Origin: Pseudomonadota bacterium
GTDB lineage: Bacteria; Pseudomonadota; Gammaproteobacteria; Burkholderiales; Rhodocyclaceae
DNA length: 64,000 nt
Reading direction: 5' to 3'
NCBI GenBank assembly: GCA_018261895.1
Contig: JAGTRT010000028.1
Location: 1-64,000 of the forward strand
Under the pieces are notes generated by a model, which had not been told where the DNA came from, did no database searches, and saw only the letters and a list, made by a program, of their open reading frames with translations. Shown one piece after another: positions 7,987-19,679 of this stretch. Every line of letters starts with the position of its first letter. Position 1 is the stretch's first letter. A program made the position numbers and the translations under genes.

Positions 7987-9363
7987 ATGAGCCAACTCCC
8001 CGCCGAAATTTTCAAAGCCTACGACATTCGAGGCATCGTCAATAAATCCCTGACCGCCAATGTCGTCCGCCAGGTCGGCCATGCGCTCGGCTCGCTGGCT
8101 GTCGAACAAGGCCAGAAGGCCATTGCCGTCGGCCGCGACGGCCGCCTGTCGGGTCCGGAACTGGCCGGTGCGCTCATGGATGGTATCTGTGCCGCCGGTT
8201 GCGACGCCATCGACGTCGGCTGCGTGCCGACCCCGGTCACCTACTTCGCCGCCTATGAACTCGGCTGCCACTCCTGCGTTTCGGTCACCGGCAGCCACAA
8301 CCCACCCGACTACAACGGCCTCAAGATGGTTATCGGTGGCACCACGCTAGCCCTCGACGCCATCCAGGACCTGAAAAAGCGCATCGAAGCCGGCAACCTC
8401 AAGCACGGCCAAGGCAAGCGCAGCTCGGCCAACGTTCTCGGCGCCTACGTCGAGAAGATCGTCGGCGACGTCAAGCTGGCCCGCCCGATGAAGATTGTCA
8501 TGGACTGCGGCAACGGCGTCGCCGGCGCCATCGCCCCCGAACTCTTCAAGCGCCTCGGTTGCGACATCGTGCCGCTGTTCTGCGAAGTCGACGGCAATTT
8601 CCCCAACCATCACCCGGACCCGTCCAAGCCGGAAAACCTGGCCGATGTCGTCAAGGCGCTCCAGGAAACCGACGCCGAGATCGGCATCGCCTTCGATGGT
8701 GACGGTGACCGTCTGGGCGTCGTCACCAAGGACGGCGAAATCATCTTCCCGGATCGCCAGCTCATGCTCTTCGCTGCCGACGTGCTGTCGCGCGTCCCCG
8801 GCGGCACGGTCATTTACGACGTCAAATGTACCCGCCTGCTCGCCCCGTGGATCAAGAAGCACGGCGGCGTGCCGCTGATGTGGAATACCGGCCACGCGCT
8901 GGTCAAGGCCAAGCTCAGGGAAACCGGCGCCCCGCTGGCCGGCGAGATGTCGGGCCACACCTTCTTCAAGGAACGTTGGTACGGTTTCGACGACGGCCTG
9001 TACACCGGTGCCCGCCTGCTCGAGATCCTCAGCAAGGCCGCCAATGCCAACCCGGTGCTGAAAGACCTGCCGAATTCGCCGTCCACGCCCGAACTCAACA
9101 TCAAGATGGCCGAAGGCGAGCCGTTTGCCCTGATCGACAAGCTGAAGGCCAACGGCAAGTTCAACGGCGCTGAAGAAATCATCACCATCGACGGCGTGCG
9201 CGTAGAATACGCTGATGGCTTCGGGCTGGCCCGCCCGTCGAACACCACGCCCGTGGTCGTCCTGCGCTTCGAAGCCGACAACGCCGCCGCACTGGCGAGG
9301 ATTCAGGCCGACTTCCGTCAGGCCCTGACCTCCGTGTGGCCGGGAATCAGTTTGCCTTTTTAA
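7987..9363 (+). CDS. algC: Phosphomannomutase/phosphoglucomutase
   Basis: The enzyme interconverts hexose 6- and 1-phosphates, feeding LPS core, exopolysaccharide and nucleotide-sugar synthesis. The 458-residue protein begins at ATG 7987 (MSQLPAEIFKAYDIRG). It has the active-site phosphoserine loop VTGSHNPPDYNG (Ser103), the metal loop FDGDGDRLG, the sugar-binding loop GEMSGHTFF, and the phosphate-binding RPSNTTPVV. This is the complete four-domain alpha-D-phosphohexomutase layout. AlgC/ManB naming cannot be separated by reading. The EAL-HDOD gene follows after nine bases. Confidence 0.92.
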   Translation: MSQLPAEIFKAYDIRGIVNKSLTANVVRQVGHALGSLAVEQGQKAIAVGRDGRLSGPELAGALMDGICAAGCDAIDVGCVPTPVTYFAAYELGCHSCVSVTGSHNPPDYNGLKMVIGGTTLALDAIQDLKKRIEAGNLKHGQGKRSSANVLGAYVEKIVGDVKLARPMKIVMDCGNGVAGAIAPELFKRLGCDIVPLFCEVDGNFPNHHPDPSKPENLADVVKALQETDAEIGIAFDGDGDRLGVVTKDGEIIFPDRQLMLFAADVLSRVPGGTVIYDVKCTRLLAPWIKKHGGVPLMWNTGHALVKAKLRETGAPLAGEMSGHTFFKERWYGFDDGLYTGARLLEILSKAANANPVLKDLPNSPSTPELNIKMAEGEPFALIDKLKANGKFNGAEEIITIDGVRVEYADGFGLARPSNTTPVVVLRFEADNAAALARIQADFRQALTSVWPGISLPF

Positions 9364-9372
9364 GGGGATTTT

Positions 9373-10623
9373 GTGAGCGAAACAGCCGCCGATCAGCTTT
9401 TTCTCGGACGCCAACCCATCCTGGACCGCGATCAACGGCTTTACGCTTACGAACTTCTTTTCCGCAACGGTAGCCGTAATTTCGCCGACGTCACCGACGG
9501 CGTCGAAGCCACGGCAACCGTCATTGCCAACGCCTTTACCGAACTCGGGGTCGAGGCGGCGCTTGGCAGCCATCGCGGTTTCATCAATGTCGACGAACAG
9601 TTCCTGTTCAGCGACATGCTGGAATTGTTGCCACGCCACGCCGTGGTGCTCGAAATCCTCGAAACCGTTCGTCCGACACCGGCCGTGATCGAGCGCTGCA
9701 TCGCGCTCAAGGCGGCCGGTTTCACGCTGGCGCTGGACGACGTCATCCAGCTCGAACCCGAATTCGCCGAGCTGCTGGCGCTGGTCGAGATCGTCAAGGT
9801 CGACATCCAGCCGCTTTCGCGCGTCCAGCTCATGCAGTTGGCGATGAAGCTCAAGCCCATGGGCAAGCACCTCCTGGCTGAAAAAGTCGATTCGCGCGAA
9901 CAGATGGAGCAATGCCTGAAACTCGGCTTTACACTCTTTCAGGGCTACTACTTCGCCAAGCCGACCATCATTTCCGGCAAGAAGCTGGACCATTCGCAGA
10001 TTTCATTGATGAAACTGATGGGCCTCCTGCTCAGCGATGCCGACACCGCCGAAATCGAAGCCGCGCTCAAGCCGGAACCCGGCCTGACCATCAACCTGCT
10101 GCGCATGACGAACTCGGTTGGCGCCGGCAGTACCGAAAAGATCGTTTCGCTCGGCCACGCCATCACCGTGCTGGGGCGACGCCAGCTTCAACGCTGGCTG
10201 CAATTGCTGGTCTTCGCGGCCGGCAAACAGAACAGCGCCAGCAATCCCTTGCTGTTGCTGGCGGCCACCCGCGGCCGGCTCATGGAACTGCTGGCCGGCG
10301 AACTTCGTCCCGGCGACAGCGCCTTCGCCGACCAGGCCTTCATGGCTGGCATCATGTCGCTGATGCCGGCACTGGTCGGCCAACCGATCGCCGAAATCGT
10401 CGCACCGCTCGGCCTGACCACCAGCCTGCGCGAAGCGCTGTGCGAGGGAAGCGGCCCGCTGGGCGCCCTGCTCCGCCTGGCCGAAAGCAGCGAGTCGGGC
10501 GAGCTTGACCAATTGTCCGCGGTACTCGCCGAGCTACCCGGCCTCAGCCCGAAAGCGCTGAACCGCGCCCAGACGCAGGCGCTTCAGTGGTCGAACAGCA
10601 TCGGCGAGGAGCAGCAGGGTTAA
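9373..10623 (+). CDS. Degenerate EAL plus HDOD protein (YuxH family signalling protein)
   Basis: 416 residues from GTG 9373, preceded by AAGGGGA. Residues about 8-200 form an EAL-type barrel in which the EAL triad is replaced (YAYELLFRN) and the usual metal ligands are absent, so c-di-GMP hydrolysis is unlikely. Residues about 210-400 form an HDOD domain (SLMKLMGLLLSD, EPGLTINLLRMTNS, LGRRQLQRWLQLLVF). This fusion is the YuxH type, thought to work as a regulator rather than an enzyme. It is close behind algC and may share its transcript. Confidence 0.87.
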   Translation: MSETAADQLFLGRQPILDRDQRLYAYELLFRNGSRNFADVTDGVEATATVIANAFTELGVEAALGSHRGFINVDEQFLFSDMLELLPRHAVVLEILETVRPTPAVIERCIALKAAGFTLALDDVIQLEPEFAELLALVEIVKVDIQPLSRVQLMQLAMKLKPMGKHLLAEKVDSREQMEQCLKLGFTLFQGYYFAKPTIISGKKLDHSQISLMKLMGLLLSDADTAEIEAALKPEPGLTINLLRMTNSVGAGSTEKIVSLGHAITVLGRRQLQRWLQLLVFAAGKQNSASNPLLLLAATRGRLMELLAGELRPGDSAFADQAFMAGIMSLMPALVGQPIAEIVAPLGLTTSLREALCEGSGPLGALLRLAESSESGELDQLSAVLAELPGLSPKALNRAQTQALQWSNSIGEEQQG

Positions 10624-10723
10624 ACCTGCTCAGCAAGCACCGTTACAAAAAGGCGACAGCCGCAGCACAATGCCGGACCACGATTGACCTACAATCCGGC
10701 CATATTCATCCTGCGAGACAACC

Positions 10724-11038
10724 ATGGACAGCCCCCGACAGAACCCCCAGTTTGGACAAGGCGCACAGCCCGGCCCGTTGGCCAAGCTGATCGCCTTCGT
10801 GCTGAGCGCCGGCTTCCTCGTCCTGGCCTTCATGTTTTCGCTGGTGGCCCTGGCCGTCGTTGCCGTGCTGGGTGTCGTCCTCGGCGGCTGGCTGTGGTGG
10901 AAAACCCGCGCCCTGCGCAAGCAGATGGAACAAATGCGCGAAGACGGCCAGTTTGACCGCACGGCACCGACCGGTGGCGATCAGGTGATCGAGGGTGAAT
11001 TCATCCGGGAAATCGGCCCGGAGCAACGCCTGCGCTGA
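10724..11038 (+). CDS. Small inner-membrane protein, unknown function
   Basis: 104 residues. After a polar, Gln/Pro-rich N-terminus come two close hydrophobic stretches (about residues 20-38 and 40-58: LIAFVLSAGFLVLAFMFSL, then VALAVVAVLGVVLGGWLWW), followed by a basic, coiled-coil-like segment (KTRALRKQMEQMRED) and a charged tail. This predicts a small membrane-anchored protein with a cytosolic helix. No family is recognised. It is convergent with the next gene, with directly adjoining stops. Confidence 0.75.
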   Translation: MDSPRQNPQFGQGAQPGPLAKLIAFVLSAGFLVLAFMFSLVALAVVAVLGVVLGGWLWWKTRALRKQMEQMREDGQFDRTAPTGGDQVIEGEFIREIGPEQRLR

Positions 11039-11337
11039 TCAGCGCGTCTTGGGATTCAGCGAGCCGCGGTTGTAGTCCTTGTCGCCGGGCATGATGAGCC
11101 GGCCGACACCGAACATGCCGCCCTGCGCCTCGGCCGGACGCATCTTGTTTTCCGGGTATTCGGCGGCCGCCTTCTGCGCCTCGGCGGCGAGTGCGGCATC
11201 GACATATTCCCAGCGTCCGTTGGGAAAAAGGCGGACCTTTTTCCCGTCCGTCGTCGCCGCCTCGACAGGCGTCCGGTCCAGCTCGGCGGCGAGAGCTGAT
11301 CCCGCCGCCAGCGCCAGCATCAAGGCGACAGCCGTTT

Positions 11338-11341
<4 letters not shown>
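11039..11341 (-). CDS. Small secreted protein downstream of alaS
   Basis: 100 residues with a signal peptide ([18 protein letters not shown]). The mature part has [19 protein letters not shown], a short beta-hairpin-like segment found in several small periplasmic proteins, then an Ala/Glu-rich helix and a Gly-rich tail. No function can be assigned. The start codon overlaps the alaS stop by four bases, so it is translated from the alaS message. Confidence 0.72.
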
Positions 11342-13959
<2,618 letters not shown>

Positions 13960-14052
13960 AAGCTGTCGGCCCTTGCGGCGTTGAATTCGGAATCCGTGAT
14001 TTTAACGCAGGAGCGGCCGGAACTTGAGCCCCCGAAAATGCTTTCAAACCGG

Positions 14053-14091
14053 ATTTCAATTTTGGGCATTTTTTCCGGTTGACCGTCAAAT
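14053..14091 (-). repeat. Uptake-like motif, near-consensus intergenic copy
   Basis: Minus strand: GACGGTCAACCGG, then AAAAAAT, then GCCC, then AAAATTGAAAT. It is one of four intergenic copies that define the consensus. It ends two bases before a bidirectional terminator. Confidence 0.92.
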
Positions 14092-14092
14092 G

Positions 14093-14121
14093 CAAAAACC
14101 CGCCATGCGGCGGGTTTTTTC
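14093..14121 (-). terminator. Rho-independent terminator (bidirectional)
   Basis: Stem AAAACCCGCC / GGCGGGTTTT with a four-base loop and T runs in both directions. It follows the stop of the small exported-protein gene at 14140 on the minus strand. Confidence 0.88.
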
Positions 14122-14139
14122 GGGCAACCACGTCGGCGT

Positions 14140-14493
14140 TTAGTGGCGACGCGGGCGATCGACGCGGCCGTTATGGTTGTAGTCGTGTTGGCGATCATGC
14201 TTCTGGTTATAGATGCGGCGGCTCTGGACATCCTGGGCATGATGCAGCTGGGCGCGCTCGCGACGGGTCACGACGCCATCCGATTTGGCGCGGTTTTCCA
14301 TGTTGTCGACCCGATCCTGACCGCGATCGAGACGATTGGCTTCGCGCTGCGTCAGGCTACCCGAGGCAACCCCCTGGTCGATGCGCTGCTCCTGATTGGC
14401 CTGGCGCTGGTCGACGCGTGGCGTGTTGGCCTGGGCGAAAGCCAGGGCAGGCAGAACGAGGGAAAGCACAGCGATGGTCTTGGCAAATTTCAT
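14140..14493 (-). CDS. Small exported, charge-rich protein of unknown function
   Basis: 117 residues with a signal peptide (LSLVLPALAFAQA). The mature chain is very rich in Arg, Gln, Asp and Asn, with three helical stretches (VDQRQANQEQRIDQG, TQREANRLDRGQDRVDNME, RRERAQLHHAQDVQSRRIY) and a His/Asn/Asp tail containing DYNHNGRVDRPRRH. Similar small periplasmic proteins occur in betaproteobacteria, but I know no function. A strong AGGAGAT site precedes ATG 14493, and its own terminator follows, so it is probably monocistronic. Confidence 0.78.
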   Translation of the reverse strand: MKFAKTIAVLSLVLPALAFAQANTPRVDQRQANQEQRIDQGVASGSLTQREANRLDRGQDRVDNMENRAKSDGVVTRRERAQLHHAQDVQSRRIYNQKHDRQHDYNHNGRVDRPRRH

Positions 14494-14558
14494 GATTTAT
14501 CTCCTGTTTGTTAGGGCGAACTCCCTGGCGATCATTTAAAAACAGATCGTCATGAAAA

Positions 14559-15302
14559 TCAGCCATCCAATTGCAAGCCTTTGTAAGCACTTGTTTCGGA
14601 TGTAAATAGATCGAGACGATCTGTAAATATGGCGCTGACGCCGCGTTCGAACAGGGATTTCGCCGAGTCGGCCGAATTCACCGTGTAACACAGCACCGGA
14701 ACGTCATGGGCGCGCGCCTCGGCCAGTACGTCGTCGCTCAGGCCATCGGCGGCACAATGCAGGCTGACTGCCTGCAGATGCCGAACGACCGCCAGCCAAT
14801 CGGCCGGCACCCGCTCGAAGAGCACGCCACGGGGAATCTGCGGCGCCAGGTCGCGGGCAATCTCGAGCGCTTCGAGCGAAAAGGACGAAATCAGCGGCTG
14901 AACCGCCGCGCCCTGCCAGAGCACCCCGCTGAGTCGAGCCACCGTTTCGGCCGTTTCGCGCTCAAAGCCGGTGGCCGGCTTGATCTCGACATTGGCCAGC
15001 AGGCCGAGCCCACGGCAGGCGGCGACAGCCTCGTCATAGCGTGGGATGCGTTCGCCCTGGCCGGCATCGAGGCTGAACAACACCTTATCCGGGGTATCGG
15101 ACACGGGGCCCCGGCCATTCGTCGTCCGCTCCAGCGTCTCATCGTGAATCAGGATGGGCGTGCCGTCACCGGACAGCATCACATCGAACTCCACCGCCGG
15201 ATAGCCCATCTGCGCGGCGAGCCGAATGCCGGCCAGCGTATTCTCCGGGGCCAGCGAGCCGCCGCCGCGATGGGCAAACCAGCGCGGCAGCGGGAAGCCC
15301 AT
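14559..15302 (-). CDS. ugpQ: Glycerophosphodiester phosphodiesterase
   Basis: Hydrolyses glycerophosphodiesters to glycerol 3-phosphate and an alcohol. 247 residues, without a signal peptide, so cytosolic like UgpQ. Visible residues are the catalytic FAHRGGGSLAPENT near the N-terminus, EFDVMLSGDGTPILIHDETLERTTNG (metal Glu and Asp, catalytic His), and NVEIKP. The ATG overlaps the TGA of the upstream solute-binding protein gene (ATGA), giving translational coupling with a likely glycerol-phosphate-diester binding protein. Confidence 0.93.
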   Translation of the reverse strand: MGFPLPRWFAHRGGGSLAPENTLAGIRLAAQMGYPAVEFDVMLSGDGTPILIHDETLERTTNGRGPVSDTPDKVLFSLDAGQGERIPRYDEAVAACRGLGLLANVEIKPATGFERETAETVARLSGVLWQGAAVQPLISSFSLEALEIARDLAPQIPRGVLFERVPADWLAVVRHLQAVSLHCAADGLSDDVLAEARAHDVPVLCYTVNSADSAKSLFERGVSAIFTDRLDLFTSETSAYKGLQLDG

Positions 15303-16600
15303 CAGAAGGGCTGGGACTTCTTCAACAAGGGCTTGGCGCCGAGAACGGCGTTGCCGCGCGTCACCGACGTATCCAGCGCCGCCTTGGCCGGCTTCTTGTC
15401 CGCCCAGACGGCTTCCATTTCCTCGTCGGTAATGATGCGCACCGCGTCGATGTTGGCCACGCGCACGCCCGGCTTGCTGCCATTGCCGTTCAACGAGGCA
15501 TAGGCAATTTCCAGCGTCTTGTCGCCATCCTGCAGCACCTTGCTGCGCGCCGCGGCACGTGCCACGGCCGTCATCGGCAAGCCACCGTAAACGCGGACCA
15601 TCTCGACCTGCATTTCGGGCGACACCAGGAAGGAGACGAACTTCGCCGCCTGCTTGTACTGGGCAGCCGAGCGACCGGCACCGACCCACAGCGAGGGCCC
15701 GTCAGCCAGCGAGGACTGGCGACCACCGTAAACGTCATCGTGATACGGCAGCGGCGCGACGCCCAGTTCGACGCCCTTGGCATCGCGGAAATCGACATGC
15801 TCGCGCGAATCCGTCGAGATCATGGCGCACTCGCCTTCATGGAAGCGCGCGCTGGCTTCGTTGCCACGACCGAACAGCTTGAAGTAGTTGGCCTTGGTCC
15901 AAGTCGCCATCATGGCCAGATGCTTGACCTGGGGCAGACCGTTGAAGGTCAGCTGCCCCTTTTCAGTCATCGCCGGCACGCCGGAAATGGCGCTAACGTT
16001 ATCGACGTGCACCCAGACCGGCCAGGAAGACGTGTATGGGCAGGCATAACCCGCGTCCTGCAACTTGTCGAGCATGCCCTGCATCTCGAACCAGGTCTTC
16101 GGCGGCTGATCCGGATTCAGCTTGGCCTTGCGGAAAGCGTTCTTGTTGTAGAACAGGACCGGCGTGGAATAAAGCACCGGCAACGCCACCAGCTTGCCCT
16201 TGGCGTCGACCACACCCGCCTTGAGATCGCCGAGCACCTCGCCCACCTTCAAGGGCTCGCCTGCCTTGGCCATCATGTCGTGCAAGGGCACGAACTGCTT
16301 GGGCTGGCTCAGCACATCGCTCAGATCGTAGCGGCGCATCAGATTGAGCACTGCCGGCTTGTCGCCGCGTTCCAGGCGAACCAGCTTCAGGGCGCTGCCC
16401 GATTCCTTGTTGAAGCGATCGACAATCGCCTGCAGACGCTCTTCGCCGGCCGGGCCAAGGTTGTGTGCCAGCTCGAATTCGGCGGAAACCGCAGGCGCGG
16501 CAGCCGGCTTGGCGGCAGGCTTGGCCGGCTTTGCCTGGGCGACGGAACAGGCCAGCGCCAGGGAAACGGCAACAGTCAGAGGGCGAATGCAATACGACAT
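15302..16600 (-). CDS. Periplasmic solute-binding protein, UgpB-like
   Basis: 432 residues with a signal peptide (VAVSLALACSVAQA) and a Lys-Pro-Ala linker, then an extracellular family 1 solute-binding fold (FELAHNLGPAGEERLQAIVDRFNKE, PVLYSTPVLFYNK, GPSLWVGAGRS, GGLPMT). Resemblance to UgpB and the coupled ugpQ suggest sn-glycerol 3-phosphate or glycerophosphodiester as ligand. No permease or ATPase gene is next to it, which is unusual; the partner must be encoded elsewhere or it has a sensing role. TATAAT on the minus strand (16630-16635) could be its -10. Confidence 0.85.
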   Translation of the reverse strand: MSYCIRPLTVAVSLALACSVAQAKPAKPAAKPAAAPAVSAEFELAHNLGPAGEERLQAIVDRFNKESGSALKLVRLERGDKPAVLNLMRRYDLSDVLSQPKQFVPLHDMMAKAGEPLKVGEVLGDLKAGVVDAKGKLVALPVLYSTPVLFYNKNAFRKAKLNPDQPPKTWFEMQGMLDKLQDAGYACPYTSSWPVWVHVDNVSAISGVPAMTEKGQLTFNGLPQVKHLAMMATWTKANYFKLFGRGNEASARFHEGECAMISTDSREHVDFRDAKGVELGVAPLPYHDDVYGGRQSSLADGPSLWVGAGRSAAQYKQAAKFVSFLVSPEMQVEMVRVYGGLPMTAVARAAARSKVLQDGDKTLEIAYASLNGNGSKPGVRVANIDAVRIITDEEMEAVWADKKPAKAALDTSVTRGNAVLGAKPLLKKSQPF

Positions 16601-16629
16601 GGATACTCCAGCAGTTCGGAAAGGTGCAA

Positions 16630-16635
16630 ATTATA
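16630..16635 (-). promoter_or_regulatory. Possible -10 box for the ugpB-like gene
   Basis: TATAAT on the minus strand, 30 bases upstream of the ATG at 16600. No clear -35 is visible. The sequence AAATTATAA is A/T-rich within a GC-rich spacer. Confidence 0.4.
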
Positions 16636-16694
16636 ACTGTCGCGCCATACGCCGCACGCCCCACATTTTTTACAAATATGCGAAAATCCGCGCC

Positions 16695-17087
16695 ATGAAG
16701 ATGCCAATTTTCCTGTTTCTCGCCATGATCGGACTGAGCGCCTGCGACCAGGTTGGACAGAAGCTCGGCCTCGAAGATCCGGCCAAGAAGGAAGCGCGTA
16801 CCGAGCAGGAGGCCAAGGCCGTCGGCAGCGCCTGCCGCCAGTCCGGCCGCGCCATCGAGGACTGCTATTCGATCTACAGCTGGCTGCCCAAGGCGGGCAT
16901 TTACGCCGGTTGGCGCGAGATGGACGAATACATGCGCGAAAACAAGCTCGAAACCATCGCGCCCCAGCTCCCGCCGCCGGAAGGTCCGGGAAGCAAGAAA
17001 AAGAAAAAGGCACAGGAAGCGCCCGCAGAGACAGAAACAAAGAGTGACGCCAAGGCCGAACCCGAAAAGAAGGCAGAAGCACACTAA
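16695..17087 (+). CDS. Lipoprotein of unknown function with Lys-rich tail
   Basis: 130 residues. A lipoprotein signal peptide ends in the lipobox LSAC (Cys17). The middle part has two cysteines (GSACRQSGRAIEDCYS) that may pair, and a YSWLPKAGIYAGWREMDEYMREN helix region. The C-terminal 40 residues are low-complexity Lys/Glu/Ala (SKKKKKAQEAP...). No family is recognised. It lies 45 bases upstream of the histidine kinase gene in the same direction and could be a periplasmic accessory protein of that sensor, but this is a guess. Confidence 0.75.
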   Translation: MKMPIFLFLAMIGLSACDQVGQKLGLEDPAKKEARTEQEAKAVGSACRQSGRAIEDCYSIYSWLPKAGIYAGWREMDEYMRENKLETIAPQLPPPEGPGSKKKKKAQEAPAETETKSDAKAEPEKKAEAH

Positions 17088-17132
17088 ACGACGGTCAGCA
17101 AAAACGTCGAAGACGACTGGAAGGCAGGAGAC

Positions 17133-19679
17133 ATGAAATTTCCAGCATTTATGGGTGGCATACGCGGCAAGCTGATCGGCATCTTCGTGCTGATCAAGGT
17201 TGTCCCGCTGCTCTTGCTGGCCGGATTTGCCTGGCATGCCACCAGCCAGCTCGGCGAAGACGTTTCCATCAAGGCAGGCAGCATGGCCGATGCCATGCTC
17301 TCCACGATCAAAAACATCGGCAAAACCGTCACCGACGACTCGATTCGTGCACTCGACCTGCGCTCGCGCGAGGCCATCGAGGCGATGACCACCGACGCCG
17401 CCAAGGAAATCGCCAACTTCCTTTACGAGCGCGATGCCGACATTCGCCAGGCTGCCGGGCTTGAACCCTCGGAAGCCACCTTCCGCCGCTTCCTGAACGA
17501 ACATAGCCGCGCGATCTATCAGCACGGCCCCTGGAAACTGGCCGATGACGGGAAGTCATGGGTCCCCGAGCAACCCGTGACGCGTGAGGCCAAGGTCACC
17601 CGTGCCATCCTGCCGGATAACGCCAAGGACTTCCACGCCCGTCCGCCCGAATATATGGGCGAAAGGGAACAACGGCCGCTGTTTGTGGAAATGACCTACG
17701 TTGACCTGAATGGCAATGAAAAAATCAAGGTCACCACAGGCAGCCTGACCGACAAGAGCCTCAGGAATGTCAGCGAGCGCAGCAACACCTTCGCCAAGGC
17801 AGAAAGCTATTTTACCGAACTGAAAAAGCTCAAGGTCGGTGAAATCTACGTTTCCGACGTCATCGGTGCCTATGTACCGACACAGCTGATCGGCCCCTAC
17901 CTGCCGGCCGCACTGGAAAAGGCCGGCAAGCCCTTCAAGCCGGAAGAATCCGCCTACGCCGGCACCGAAAACCCGCTGGGCAAGCGCTTCCGCGGCATCG
18001 TCCGCTGGGCCATGCCGGTGGTCAAGGGCGGCCAGATCACGGGCTACATCACCCTTGCCCTCGACCATGACCACATCCGGCAGTTTTCAGACCGCCTGAT
18101 GCCGACCGACGAGCGTTACACCCCGATTGCCGATGCCATTAAAGGCAACTATGCCTTCATCTGGGATTACAAGAGCCGTTCGATTTCCCATCCGCGCGAC
18201 TACATGATCGTCGGTTACGACCCGAAGACCGGTCATCCGGCGACTCCCTGGATGGATGCGGAGCTTTACGCGGAGTGGCAGGCCAGCGGCAAGCCTTCCC
18301 ACGAATTCCTGGCCGGCATTCCGCCGTTTCGCGACCAGAACCTCAAGCGCAAACCGGCGAAGGAACTGGTGCAGGCGGGCACCGTCGGGCTTGACTGCCG
18401 TTACCTGAATTTCTCGCCGCAGTGCGACGGCTGGAATGCGGTCACCGAACATGGCGGATCTGGCTCTTTCGTCATTTTCTTCTCGGGCCTGTGGAAACTG
18501 ACCACCGCTGCCGCCATCCCCTATCACACCGGGCAATACGGAAAAACACCGCAGGGCTTCGGCTTCGTCACCATCGGCGCCAATGTCGATGACTTCCACA
18601 AGGCAGCGACCGAGACGGCCGGCAAAATCAACGCCCTCGTCGAAGAAAAGGATGCCGGACTCAAGAACCAGCGCAGTGAGTTGCTGGAACACATCGCCTC
18701 CGGTCTGACCGCGACGGCGTTTGGCCTGTGGAGTTCGACGCTCCTGATGGTGGTCGTCGTCATCGGCATCGCCGTGTGGATGGCGGGACTGCTCACCAAA
18801 CGCATCACGGCGATCATTTCCGGCATTCACGCATTCCAGCAGGGCGACCTGAAACGTCGCCTCGATGCCAGCTCGAACGATGAGATGGGAGAACTCTCCC
18901 GCTCCTTCAACCGGATGGCAGACTCGGTCGAGGAATCCTTTGCCCGCCTTGAAGAAGCCCGGAAAAAAGCCGAAGAGGCCAGCCGGCAGAAATCGGCCTT
19001 CCTGGCCACCATGTCGCACGAACTCAGAACCCCGCTCAACGGCATCCTCGGCTTTGCGGAGCTCCTCAAGACCGAAACGGAAATCCCGGAACATCGCGGC
19101 TACGTCGAGATCATCGAACAGAGCGGCGGCCACCTGCTCAACCTCGTCAATGAAATTCTCGACCTGGCCAAGATTGAATCAGGCGAAATGCGCTTCAATC
19201 GGACAGCCGTCCCGCTGGCCAACATCGCCCGCGAAAGCGCCGCCGGCCATCAGGTGACCGCAGCGGCAAAGGGCCTGCAATTCGAATTGGTGCTGGATGA
19301 TGACCTGCCCGCGGAAATCCGGACGGATGCAACCCGCCTCCGCCAGATCCTGAACAACCTGCTGAGCAATGCCGTGAAATTTACGGCCGCCGGCCAGATT
19401 CGTTTCCATATCAGCCGCAGCGGACAACAAATCGCCTTTGCCGTGAGCGACAGCGGTCCGGGCATCGCGCCGGAAAACCGCGAGATGGTTTTCGAGAAGT
19501 TCAAGCAACTCGAAAACTTCCTGACCCGGGAGCACGGCGGCACCGGACTCGGACTGGCGCTTGTCCGACAATTGGCGGAACATATGGGGGGCAAAGTCAC
19601 CCTCGACTCAGAACTCGGCGTGGGATCGACCTTCACGGTCTACCTGCCACTGGAAATCAACGATGACGGAACAACGTAA
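17133..19679 (+). CDS. Membrane sensor histidine kinase with long extracytoplasmic (Cache-like) domain
   Basis: 848 residues. A first membrane segment (LIGIFVLIKVVPLLLLAGFAW, residues about 14-34) is followed by a periplasmic region of about 490 residues whose tandem PAS-like pattern (RWAMPVVKGGQITGYITLALD, YAFIWDYKSRSISHPRDYMI) suggests a double Cache sensor. The second membrane segment is near residue 545, then HAMP, a coiled coil, HisKA (SHELRTP, His629), and HATPase (NNLLSNAVKFT, DSGPGI, GGTGLGLAL). The ligand is unknown. The receiver gene overlaps the last 17 bases, so kinase and regulator are translationally coupled. Confidence 0.9.
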   Translation: MKFPAFMGGIRGKLIGIFVLIKVVPLLLLAGFAWHATSQLGEDVSIKAGSMADAMLSTIKNIGKTVTDDSIRALDLRSREAIEAMTTDAAKEIANFLYERDADIRQAAGLEPSEATFRRFLNEHSRAIYQHGPWKLADDGKSWVPEQPVTREAKVTRAILPDNAKDFHARPPEYMGEREQRPLFVEMTYVDLNGNEKIKVTTGSLTDKSLRNVSERSNTFAKAESYFTELKKLKVGEIYVSDVIGAYVPTQLIGPYLPAALEKAGKPFKPEESAYAGTENPLGKRFRGIVRWAMPVVKGGQITGYITLALDHDHIRQFSDRLMPTDERYTPIADAIKGNYAFIWDYKSRSISHPRDYMIVGYDPKTGHPATPWMDAELYAEWQASGKPSHEFLAGIPPFRDQNLKRKPAKELVQAGTVGLDCRYLNFSPQCDGWNAVTEHGGSGSFVIFFSGLWKLTTAAAIPYHTGQYGKTPQGFGFVTIGANVDDFHKAATETAGKINALVEEKDAGLKNQRSELLEHIASGLTATAFGLWSSTLLMVVVVIGIAVWMAGLLTKRITAIISGIHAFQQGDLKRRLDASSNDEMGELSRSFNRMADSVEESFARLEEARKKAEEASRQKSAFLATMSHELRTPLNGILGFAELLKTETEIPEHRGYVEIIEQSGGHLLNLVNEILDLAKIESGEMRFNRTAVPLANIARESAAGHQVTAAAKGLQFELVLDDDLPAEIRTDATRLRQILNNLLSNAVKFTAAGQIRFHISRSGQQIAFAVSDSGPGIAPENREMVFEKFKQLENFLTREHGGTGLGLALVRQLAEHMGGKVTLDSELGVGSTFTVYLPLEINDDGTT

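Noticed and set aside
17090-17115. ACGGTCAGCAAAAACG upstream of the sensor kinase
   Set aside because: Core is broken (GTCAG instead of GTCAACC) and the second tract is absent.
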